Positions 25,455 through 33,241 of a stretch of 64,000 nt of DNA are shown in pieces. The translations under genes and the position numbers were made by a program. Below the pieces are notes generated by a model, which saw only the letters and a program-made list of their open reading frames with translations, was not told where the DNA came from and did not search any database. The stretch is from Planctomycetota bacterium. Lineage in GTDB: Bacteria; Planctomycetota; SZUA-567; H5-PLA8. The stretch covers positions 1,612,001 through 1,676,000 of the forward strand of contig JAOSKN010000001.1 of NCBI GenBank assembly GCA_027493525.1. Direction: 5' to 3'. Every line of letters begins with the position of its first letter. Within the stretch, counting starts at the first letter, position 1.

Positions 25455-26018
25455 CTACCGGCCCTCCGCCCGCAATTCCTCCGCGGCCTCCCGCCAACTG
25501 GGCAAGTCCTCCAGTTCGCGGACCACGCCGGCGATAGCCGGGTCGCGGGCTGCGTGGCGCAGCAGCGGGCCGACCGAGTACAGCGTGGCCTCGTACCGGA
25601 GGTTCGGGAACTCCCGCCGAAGGTCGGCGACGGCCCGCTCCCGCTCGACGCCGGCCGCGGCTAGCCGGACCAGCACCTCGATCGCGTTGCCCTGGGTCCA
25701 GTCGTACTTCCCGAATGCCACCCGGCGGACGACCGGCAAGGCTGCAGCCCCGAACTGAAAGAACAACTCGAAAATCGCGAACTGCCAGGCCGACAGCCAC
25801 CCGCCCAGCCCCCGCTGCTCGCACCCGAACCCGGCCGGCTCGGTCCGCGGCGGGGAGTGGAACCGGGTGGCTAACTCCTCCACAGCGGACGGCCCTAACT
25901 CCCGCGCGACGGTGGCGGCGCGGGCGCGGAACAGGTCGGCGTCGTCGATCAGGACGGCGACGGACGTGACCGCAGTGTCGAGATTCTTCGCCACCCGATG
26001 CCCTCCGCCGCCAAACAT
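25455..26018 (-). CDS. Hypothetical protein, 187 aa
   Basis: I do not recognise a family. The ATG at 26018 (MFGGGGHRVAKNLDTAVTSV) is preferred; an in-frame TTG at 26054 is possible. The sequence is rich in Arg, Ala and Glu with regular helices (AIEVLVRLAAAGVERERAVA and DLRREFPNLRYEATLYSVGP), which could be HEAT-like repeats. There is no signal peptide or membrane segment. It stands alone between repeat blocks in the accessory zone. Confidence 0.55.
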   Translation of the reverse strand: MFGGGGHRVAKNLDTAVTSVAVLIDDADLFRARAATVARELGPSAVEELATRFHSPPRTEPAGFGCEQRGLGGWLSAWQFAIFELFFQFGAAALPVVRRVAFGKYDWTQGNAIEVLVRLAAAGVERERAVADLRREFPNLRYEATLYSVGPLLRHAARDPAIAGVVRELEDLPSWREAAEELRAEGR

Positions 26019-26059
26019 ATTTTCGACCGCCTTCGTGCGGCCTGATAAATCCAAATCCT

Positions 26060-26473
26060 AGGGCAAGTACCGCAGCGGTTCAACGCTTCACGCAGCACCC
26101 GCGAACCTCATTGCGTCCCCCGCCTCTCATGCAATCGTCAATCCAAAATCGTAACTCGTCCATCCCCGCGCCCTTCTGCCGCCCCCTCCGGGGCTTGGGC
26201 CGTTCGGGGGCCGCGCACCCCGGGTTGCACCCGGGGCTAAATCCCGCTCGCCCCGCTGGGGCGAAACGGCGTCTCCGCATGCATGGGCACGATGGACGCG
26301 ATGGACGCGAACGCCCCGCGCCTCCGCGAACCCCGCTCGTCGCATGGACGCGATGGACGCGAACGACCCGCGCGAAATTTGACTCTTGCCGTTTTCAGTT
26401 TGCCGTTTGTTTGGAATTTGGTTCTTGCCGTTTGCCGTTTGAGACTTGTTTGGTTCTTGGTTCTTCCGATTTG
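26060..26473. repeat. Gene-free repeat region left of IS66
   Basis: It contains a GC palindrome set (ccccgggttgcacccggggctaaat), a gatggacgc run, and a TTTGCCG/TTTGGAATTT heptamer stretch in which the IS66 element inserted. No gene is supported. Confidence 0.65.
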
Positions 26474-26481
26474 GAATTTAC

Positions 26482-27954
26482 GTAACCGTTCAGTCCCCTA
26501 TGAAGGCTCATTTTTTACGTCACGCCATCCGATACTGTATGTGTGCGCGAGCTTAAACCCAACCCGGCTTGTCCGAATTGCGCGGTGCTCCTGGCGCGGA
26601 TCGAAGAATTGGAAGCCAAGCTGGAGCGGCTTTCCGAGCGCTTGAACCAGAATTCCTCGAACTCTTCCAAACCACCGTCGTCCGATGCGCCCTGGCAGAA
26701 GCCTCCAGCCGCCAAGAAGCCGAGCGGCCGCAAACCCGGCGGACAACCCGGACATCCGGGCCATCACCGTGTACGTTTGCCGCCCGAACGGGTCACGCAC
26801 GTGGTCCATTACGTGCCGCACGTATGTGCGGAATGCCAAGCCCCCTTGTCTAAGCGGCCAGGGCCACACGATCCGCCTCCGACTTGGCATCAAGTCGCGG
26901 AGTTGCCGCCGCAGCCGGCCGAAATCACCGAATACCAGGGGCACGCACGCACCTGTCCGTGCTGCGGCTGCCGCACCCGCGCGGAGATTCCGCCGGAGAT
27001 TCAAGCCCATGCGCTGGGTCCCAACCTGGCGGCGGCGTTGTCGTATCTGAGTGGGCGTGGCCACGCCAGCAAGCGCAACGTCCAGGAACTCGCCGAGACC
27101 GTCTTTGGGGTCCCGCTATCCCTGGGCACGGTGATCAAGCTCGAACACGAGATGAGCGGCGCGCTGGAAGGGCCTCACGCGCAGGCGCTGGCGGCCGTGC
27201 GTGGGGCGGCTTTCAAAAACGTGGATGAAACCGGCTGGGCGAAGGGTGGCAAGCTGTGTTGGCTGTGGGTGGCAGCCACGCGGAGCGTCGCAGCCTTTCA
27301 AATTCACGCCCACCGGGGTAAGGACGGCCTGAAGGCGTTGCTGGGGGCGTGTTGCGGCATCCTCGGCTCCGACCGCTGGGGCGCCTACGCGCACCTGCCG
27401 CCGCGGCAGCGGCAAATTTGCTGGGCGCACCTCAAGCGCGATTTTCAGAAGTTGATCGACCTGGGATCCGCGACACAACCGCTCGGCCGAGCGGGCCGCA
27501 AGACCGCCCGAGCGGTCTTTGCGGCCTGGAAGGATTTCAAAGACCGGCGTTGCGACCGTGCCGCGCTACACGTGCGGTTGCAACCGATACGCCTGCGTTT
27601 CCAGAGAACGCTCCGGCTCGGAAGCAGGGGCGCGGACCCCAAAACCAAGCGCTTTTGCAGACGCGTGCTGAAAGTCTACGACGCGCTGTGGACCTTCGCG
27701 GCCGTCGAAGGCATCGAACCGACCAACAACCACGCCGAACGGATGTTGCGTCCGGCGGTGCTGTGGCGCAAAGGGAGCTTCGGCAATCACAGTACCGCAG
27801 GCTGCCGTTTCACCGAACGGATCTTGACCACCGTGCAGACCTTGCGTTTGCAAAAGCGTCCCATCCTTGACTATCTGCGCAGGGCCTTGGCTGCTCACCG
27901 CACCGGCGCAAAGGCTCCGGCATTCCTTGCAGCGGTAGGGAACTGAACGGTTAC
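26482..27954 (+). mobile_element. IS66-family insertion sequence
   Basis: The ends gtaaccgttcagtcccct and agggaactgaacggttac are inverted repeats with one mismatch. The 8-bp sequence gaatttac is duplicated at 26474-26481 and 27955-27962, the target duplication length of IS66. It is 1473 bp with a single transposase gene, without the accessory tnpA/tnpB genes of larger IS66 elements. Confidence 0.93.
26543..27946 (+). CDS. IS66-family transposase
   Basis: The 467-residue protein has an N-terminal coiled coil (LARIEELEAKLERLSERLNQ), the Asn/Ser/Pro-rich SSNSSKPPSSDAP signature, a zinc-finger part (CAECQAPL, CPCCGCRT), the DDE core (KNVDETGWAKGGK, GILGSDRWGAY, CWAHLKRDFQKLID) and the late acidic region with IEPTNNHAERMLRPAVLWRK. 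All catalytic landmarks are present and uninterrupted, so it may be active. The start is a GTG at 26543 just inside the left end; the stop lies in the right inverted repeat. Confidence 0.95.
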   Translation: MRELKPNPACPNCAVLLARIEELEAKLERLSERLNQNSSNSSKPPSSDAPWQKPPAAKKPSGRKPGGQPGHPGHHRVRLPPERVTHVVHYVPHVCAECQAPLSKRPGPHDPPPTWHQVAELPPQPAEITEYQGHARTCPCCGCRTRAEIPPEIQAHALGPNLAAALSYLSGRGHASKRNVQELAETVFGVPLSLGTVIKLEHEMSGALEGPHAQALAAVRGAAFKNVDETGWAKGGKLCWLWVAATRSVAAFQIHAHRGKDGLKALLGACCGILGSDRWGAYAHLPPRQRQICWAHLKRDFQKLIDLGSATQPLGRAGRKTARAVFAAWKDFKDRRCDRAALHVRLQPIRLRFQRTLRLGSRGADPKTKRFCRRVLKVYDALWTFAAVEGIEPTNNHAERMLRPAVLWRKGSFGNHSTAGCRFTERILTTVQTLRLQKRPILDYLRRALAAHRTGAKAPAFLAAVGN

Positions 27955-28373
27955 GAATTTACTTCCCCCTTGACACCATAGACGTTATCCCATATATTTC
28001 CAGTATCGTGGACGCGCGATCCCCTCAGGCCCGTGCCTCACCGCGCGCCCCGTCCCGCCCGCTCTAAGCGATCCATCCATGTCCACCGTCCACTCCGGCG
28101 CCGCGCGCCGCCCGCGCGCGCACGCCTCGTTCCGCCTGCCGCCGCCCCCGCCGCGCCCCGAACCGTGCCGCAAGCTGGGCCTGCCGGCCGAAGCCGCGCC
28201 CGAGCGGGAATCGCCCGAGGTCCGCGATCTCCCCGGCGCTTGGCTCGGCCGCCTGCCCGCGCCCGAGCGCGAGGAACTCAAGGCCCTCATCGAAACCCTC
28301 CGCGCCCCCGCGTCCTCCCTTCCCTTGCGGGAGGGGGCAGGGGAGGGCCGCCCCCCGCCGGTCCCGCCGACTC

Positions 28374-29471
28374 GTGCCACGGGACGGTACTCCGCCCCGT
28401 GCCGTCCCCGGAACCCATCCGGATTCCGGAGTCCGGCCCCGGCCCCCGGCCGTCCCGCCCCTCTGGCAGCGCCTCGCCGGCCGGCCGACGCGCGGCGCGA
28501 CGAATATCCACGAGCGTAGACACGGCCTGCTGCGGCTGGCCGCCTTCGTCCTGCTCTGGCTCCAGGCCGAACTCGGCGCGGGCCGCGAAGACCCCGAAGA
28601 CCCCGACACGCAAAGCGTTAGCGGGGACGAGGACGCCTGGCGCGAGCCCGGGCACGAACTGGCCGAGGTCCTGGGGCTCCCCGAGTCCGCGCTCAACCGG
28701 CTCTGCCGCGAACGGACCGGCTTCACGGCCCGCGAGTGGTGGGATCTCCTGCGCGCGCCGGGGCTCGTCGAGACGCTGAAGGAGGACGCCCGCGCGTGGC
28801 TCGACGGCGAATCCTTCGCGCGCCCGAGCGACTCGTGCCCGCCGCGCCCCGAGACGCCGCGGATCCTCTACGCGCTCCAGCGCCGCCGCCGGCTCGCCGG
28901 CTGGTCGAAGCAGCAGCGCGCCTGGCAACTGGGCTTCCGCAACGCCGCGCGCCTCGACCGCGCCCTCTTCGCCATGACCGGCCGCACCGCCGCGACGCTC
29001 GAGGCCGAAGTCGCCGCCGAGGCGCAGGCCGGGTGGTACTACGTCCCGCAAGACCGGTCGCTCCGGCGCGCCGAGCCCTGCGCGGACGAACGCACGCGCG
29101 ACGCACGCGGTGCAACTTTTTTACGGGTCCACCGCAACGACGGCCGGCCGGGGCTCTGGTTTCCCAACCCCGATCCGAACCACGGCTACAACGACCAATT
29201 TCTCTTCGAGCCGCTGGCCGACTGGCCCGCGGTCCTGGCGCACTGCGAGCAACGCCGGCTCAGCCTGCCCGTGGTGGTGGTCCACAACGGCCGGCGGAAC
29301 ATCGGCGTCGAGCGCGGGCACGACCTGGGGCGCGACGCGGCGCGCTGGCTGGGTTACGACTCCGCCGAGATCGACCGCGCCGCGGCCGCGCTCGAACCGG
29401 ATCGCGAGGCCGAGCGGACCCACGAGTTTTTACGCGCCGTCTTCGACCGGAATTACGAGGACAAGGATTGA
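28374..29471 (+). CDS. Hypothetical protein with HTH-like region; N-terminus uncertain
   Basis: From about PPLWQRLAGRPTRG (28460) the frame looks protein-like. It includes a helix-turn-helix-like segment, LAEVLGLPESALNRLCRERT then GFTAREWWDLLRA, with an AraC-type flavour, and a C-terminal domain WYYVPQDRSLRR to LRAVFDRNYEDKD. Upstream, another frame from an ATG at 28079 (MSTVHSGAARRPRAHASFRL to LKALIETLRAPAS) also looks real and is broken where a cccttgcgggagggggcagg repeat occurs near 28320. One gene damaged by a repeat insertion and a frameshift is likely, spanning 28079-29471. A regulator is possible, but the family is not recognised. Confidence 0.55.
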   Translation: MPRDGTPPRAVPGTHPDSGVRPRPPAVPPLWQRLAGRPTRGATNIHERRHGLLRLAAFVLLWLQAELGAGREDPEDPDTQSVSGDEDAWREPGHELAEVLGLPESALNRLCRERTGFTAREWWDLLRAPGLVETLKEDARAWLDGESFARPSDSCPPRPETPRILYALQRRRRLAGWSKQQRAWQLGFRNAARLDRALFAMTGRTAATLEAEVAAEAQAGWYYVPQDRSLRRAEPCADERTRDARGATFLRVHRNDGRPGLWFPNPDPNHGYNDQFLFEPLADWPAVLAHCEQRRLSLPVVVVHNGRRNIGVERGHDLGRDAARWLGYDSAEIDRAAAALEPDREAERTHEFLRAVFDRNYEDKD

Positions 29472-29768
29472 GCCGCGGAACTCGGAACTCGGAACTCGGA
29501 ACTGATTTGAACCGCAGAGCCGCAAAGCACGCGGTGAACTGCCGTTTCTTAATCTTCCCCCTCCGCGCTCTCCGCGTGCTCTGCGGTTAAATGCCGTTCC
29601 CTCGGCATTCGGAACTCGGAACTCGGAACTCGGAACTGAAGTGAACCGCAGAGAGCGCAGAGCGCAGAGCGCACAGAGAACTGCCGTTTCTTAATCTTCC
29701 CCCTCCGCGCTCTCCGCGTGCTCTGCGGTTAAATACCGTTCCCTCGGAACTCGGAACTCGGAACTGCC
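29472..29768. repeat. Two CAGAG palindromes with GGAACTC heptamer arrays
   Basis: Heptamer cggaact arrays (three to five units) alternate with two accgcagag palindromes of about 85 and 95 bp. No gene is present. Confidence 0.85.
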
Positions 29769-29769
29769 G

Positions 29770-30474
29770 TTACCCCGTCCACGGCTTCCACTGGCCTTCG
29801 TTCGCCTTCACCCGGTAGACGCGGAAATGCTGGACGCTGATCTTCACGTCGCTCCCGATGGTGCGGAAGCCGAACTTGCCGTAGTCGGGGCGCTTGCGCG
29901 GCGCGTCGGCCCAGTCCACGAAGCCGTGCGCGAACTGCCCGTCAGCGAAGAACTGCAAGTGCCCCAGGTCCTTCACGACGCGGACGCGGTAGCGCCGCCC
30001 GATCTCCTTGCACGGGTCGATCCCGTGGCCCACCAGCAGCCCGCCGGGGTTGCGCCGCCAGTTGCTTGTCGCGGTGTGTTGCCCGTCGTCGCCGAAGCGG
30101 CTGATCGAGACGTGGTAGCTCTGCAGGCCGTCCTTCTCGGCGTAGTAGTTGGCCATGATGCCCGGCCTTGGCGGGAGTTTCGCCGCGTCGGCGAGCATGT
30201 CCTCGCCGTGCAGCCCGCGCATGGCGAGGTAATTGATCACCAGCCCGCCGTGGCTGTGCACGGTCAGGTCGTACTCCACGGCGATCTGGTCGGGCAGCGT
30301 GGGCCGGAAGAAGGCCATGCAGCCCTCGCGCCCCTGCTGGCTGCCGAAACAATGGAGCTGCATCCCGCCGCCGTCGAGCTTGACCAGCTCGCCGATGCCC
30401 TCGTGATGCCAGCGTTCGAGCGTCTCGAAGTCGTCGGCGTGGAGCTCTTCCTGGTTGGGGTACTCGAAGGGCAT
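29770..30474 (-). CDS. DUF1961 family protein
   Basis: The 234-residue protein shows the family order: MPFEYPNQEELHADDFETLE, the strand QIAVEYDLTVHSHGGLVINY, GLHGEDML, PGIMANYYAEKDGLQSYHVS and RNPGGLLVGHG. It ends with a concanavalin-like strand series RTIGSDVKISVQHFRVYRV. DUF1961 proteins have a jelly-roll fold and occur beside polysaccharide lyases; a carbohydrate-active role is inferred. No signal peptide is seen. The ATG at 30474 has AAGGA upstream. It is divergent from the nucleotidyltransferase/HD gene and near a LacI regulator and a heparinase-like gene. Confidence 0.75.
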   Translation of the reverse strand: MPFEYPNQEELHADDFETLERWHHEGIGELVKLDGGGMQLHCFGSQQGREGCMAFFRPTLPDQIAVEYDLTVHSHGGLVINYLAMRGLHGEDMLADAAKLPPRPGIMANYYAEKDGLQSYHVSISRFGDDGQHTATSNWRRNPGGLLVGHGIDPCKEIGRRYRVRVVKDLGHLQFFADGQFAHGFVDWADAPRKRPDYGKFGFRTIGSDVKISVQHFRVYRVKANEGQWKPWTG

Positions 30475-30657
30475 CTCGGGCGGTCCTTTCGCGGGCCTCA
30501 AGGGCGTCCCTGTTCTAGCGCGGCGCGGCGCGGGAACAACCCAACTCGGGCGCCGAAATTCGGAAACCGGCGTATTGCGCCGCGGCCCTGGACCTGCCAT
30601 GATGTCCCCACAGCCCACGCGCCGAACCTCGGGCTTCGTAACGGCGCACGAAAGGAC

Positions 30658-31764
30658 ATGGCCGACCCCCGCCTCCGCCAGCACATCGCCCGCCTCGCCG
30701 CGCAGTTGATGTACGAACGCCTCGAGACCGAATACTTCACCGCCAAACGCAAAGCCGCCAAGCAACTCGGTATCGACGCCCGCTACCGCCCCAAGGACCT
30801 CCCCTCGAACGCCGAGATCCGCGAACGGATCCGCGTCCTCGCCGAGCTTCACGAAGGCGAGCGGCGCGGCGCGGACCTGCAGGCCATGCGCCTGGCCGCG
30901 CTGCGCCTGATGCGCAGGCTCAAGCGCTTCCGCCCCGCGCTCATTGGCAGCGTCTGCACCGGCCACATCCGCCAGGGCAGCGACATCGACATCCACGTCT
31001 TCAGCGACCAGATCGCCGCGGTGACGATGGCCCTCGACGACGCGGGCCTCGAATACGAGGTCGAACGTAAGCGCGTCGTGAAGCATGGCGAAGAGCGCGT
31101 CTTCTATCACCTCCACGTCCGCGAGCGCTTCGAGTTCGAGCTGACGGTCTACCCCGAGGCGAAGCTCGGATACGTCTTCAAGAGTTCCATCACCGGGCAG
31201 GCCATCGAGCGCCTCTCGCTGAACGAGCTGGATGCGTTCCTCCGCCGCGAATACCCGGACGCCGAACTGGACGCCGAAGAGCCGGCCGCCGCGGAGGGCT
31301 TCGACCGCTTCGAACTCTACCGCCTGCTCTTGCAGCCCCTGGAGCGCGTGAAGCAGAGCCCCAAGTGGCATCCGGAAGGCGACGCGCTCTACCACAGCCT
31401 CCAGGTCTTCGAACGGGCTCGCGAGGCGCGGCCCTACGACGAGGAGTTCCTGCTTGCGGCGCTCCTGCATGACGTGGGCAAAGCCATCGAGCCGTCCGAT
31501 CACGTGGCCGCCGGCCTCGAAGCGCTGGAAGGCGCGATCTCCGAGCGGACCGCGTTCCTGATCGAACACCACATGGACGCGCACGCCTACCGCGAAGGCT
31601 CCCTCGGGCATCGCGCCCGCGTGCGCCTCCAGGAATCGGACGAGCTGGAAGACCTCATGCTGTTGCAGGAGCTGGATCTGGCCGGACGTGTTCCAGGCGC
31701 CGAAGTAGGCTCGGTGGAAGATGCCCTGGAGTTTCTGAGAGCACTGGATGAGAGTTCAGGATGA
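30658..31764 (+). CDS. Nucleotidyltransferase - HD domain protein
   Basis: The 368-residue protein combines a nucleotidyltransferase core (LIGSVCTGHIRQGSDIDIHV, with the GS and DxD features) and an HD phosphohydrolase region (ALLHDVGKAIEPSDHVAAGL, then EHHMDAHAYREG). The order resembles bacterial CCA-adding or GlnD-like enzymes, but the length and the lack of a clear polyA-polymerase RNA-binding part argue against a standard CCA enzyme. It may modify and demodify a nucleotide or RNA. The ATG at 30658 has AAAGGA upstream. It is a single gene. Confidence 0.75.
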   Translation: MADPRLRQHIARLAAQLMYERLETEYFTAKRKAAKQLGIDARYRPKDLPSNAEIRERIRVLAELHEGERRGADLQAMRLAALRLMRRLKRFRPALIGSVCTGHIRQGSDIDIHVFSDQIAAVTMALDDAGLEYEVERKRVVKHGEERVFYHLHVRERFEFELTVYPEAKLGYVFKSSITGQAIERLSLNELDAFLRREYPDAELDAEEPAAAEGFDRFELYRLLLQPLERVKQSPKWHPEGDALYHSLQVFERAREARPYDEEFLLAALLHDVGKAIEPSDHVAAGLEALEGAISERTAFLIEHHMDAHAYREGSLGHRARVRLQESDELEDLMLLQELDLAGRVPGAEVGSVEDALEFLRALDESSG

Positions 31765-31943
31765 ACGCAGAATTTTGATCGTAAGTAACATTAAATCAAC
31801 ATGTTATGGAATAGCGTGGAATGGTTATTTTCAATACCTTAATGAAAATTACAAGACCATGGCTGCAAATTCGGTGTACGTCTACCCAGAACCTTTCTGA
31901 AGGTCAACCGGCGGGCATCCGCCCCAGATCGGGAATCCATGCT

Positions 31944-33062
31944 ATGGTGGTCCAAAATCCCAACCAGCCCCAGGGTCCGAGCCTCACGGAGGTCGCGGAA
32001 GCCTCCGGGGTCTCCGTGGCGACGGTCTCGCGCGTCCTGAACGGGAAGGCCGGGGTGCGCGAGGACCTGCGGCTGCGGGTGCTGCGGGCGGCCGAGCGGC
32101 TCGGCTATCGCCCGCTGCGGCGTTCGCGCAAGCAGGCCATTCTGGGCGCGACGCGCCCGGAGCAGCAGCGCTCGTTCACCTTCCTTTCCCCGCCGGCGCG
32201 GCGCGCGGAGATGGCCTGGAGTCCTTCCTTTCTCGCCGCCTCGGGCCGGCTCCAGACCCTCGGCCACACCCTGCACCTGCAGTTCGTCCAGGAGCCCGCG
32301 GGCGCCCAGGGCGAGCGGCTGGAGGCCCACGAGCGGGCGCTGCTCGAGGAATGCGGCGGCGTGATGGCGGCCCACTCGGAGTTTCATTCCTGGCTGCGCG
32401 AGGCGCGCCGGCAGGGCAAGCCCTCGGTTCGGATCGGCTATTACCCCATGGATACCGCCGTGCCCCAGGTGGTCGGCGACTCCTTTACCGCCTCGCTCAA
32501 GGTCGTGGAGTACCTGATCAAGAAGGGCCACAAGCGCATCGCGATCTGGCGCGTGCATCACCGCAACGAGGACGGTTCGCTGCAGGCGCCGAAACTCAAC
32601 GAGCACGAGAAGTACGCCGCCTACCGGCTGGCCCTGCACGAGGCCGGCCTGGAGTTCCGCCCCGAGTACGAGATCCGCTCGACCTTCGAATGGCGCCAGA
32701 CCGTCCCGCTCGCCAAGCAGCTTCTCGCGATCAAGCCGGCCCCGACCGCGCTCTTCGTCGACAACGACTGGACCACCACCCGCATCCTCAACGGCATGGA
32801 GCACGAACGGCAGGCGCTCCCGCCGGCCTGGCACCGCGACTTCGAGATCGCGCACTTCATCGATACGGGCATCGAGCCGGCGCGCTACGGCCTCACCTGC
32901 GCCGCCCTGCCCATGGACCGCATGGGCGAGCAGGCCGCCGAGATGCTCCTCTCGCAGTCTCACGGCGTCGTCTATCCGCCCGATTACGTCGTCAAGCTCG
33001 CCCCGCGCTTCATCACCGCGGAAGAGCTGGCCGAACAGGGCCTGCCGTCCGAACGGGCCTGA
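31944..33062 (+). CDS. LacI-family transcriptional regulator
   Basis: The HTH is clear at the N-terminus: SLTEVAEASGVSVATVSRVL then NGKAGVREDLRLRVLRAAER and LGYRP. The periplasmic-binding-like effector domain contains VVGDSFTASLKVVEYLIKKG, HKRIAIWRVH and PTALFVDNDWTTTRI. Length 372 is slightly above average. The ATG at 31944 (MVVQNPNQ) places the HTH near the start as expected. It lies upstream of a heparinase II/III-like gene, whose expression it probably controls in response to a sugar; that is inference. Confidence 0.88.
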   Translation: MVVQNPNQPQGPSLTEVAEASGVSVATVSRVLNGKAGVREDLRLRVLRAAERLGYRPLRRSRKQAILGATRPEQQRSFTFLSPPARRAEMAWSPSFLAASGRLQTLGHTLHLQFVQEPAGAQGERLEAHERALLEECGGVMAAHSEFHSWLREARRQGKPSVRIGYYPMDTAVPQVVGDSFTASLKVVEYLIKKGHKRIAIWRVHHRNEDGSLQAPKLNEHEKYAAYRLALHEAGLEFRPEYEIRSTFEWRQTVPLAKQLLAIKPAPTALFVDNDWTTTRILNGMEHERQALPPAWHRDFEIAHFIDTGIEPARYGLTCAALPMDRMGEQAAEMLLSQSHGVVYPPDYVVKLAPRFITAEELAEQGLPSERA

Positions 33063-33102
33063 CGCGCCGAAAGACGTACCGCGGGCGTCCCGACCGCTCG
33101 TT

Positions 33103-33212
33103 GCCGTTCGCCGTTGTTGCCGTTGTTGCCGTTTGCCGTTTGCCGTTTGCCGTTGTTGCCGTTTGCCGTTTGCCGTTTGTTTGGAATTTGCCGTTTGCCG
33201 TTTGAAGTTTTT
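33103..33212. repeat. TTTGCCG heptamer tandem array
   Basis: The sequence is a run of gccgttt and gccgttgtt units, at least eleven in all, between the LacI gene and the heparinase-like gene. Similar arrays occur near 26390-26450 and 57660-57770. Confidence 0.9.
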
Positions 33213-33241
33213 TTCGACCGCCTTGCCAGGAGATCCCGTCC

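Noticed and set aside
33103..33212. CRISPR-like array
   Set aside because: The unit is 7 bp without unique spacers, and no cas genes are present. It is a simple tandem repeat.
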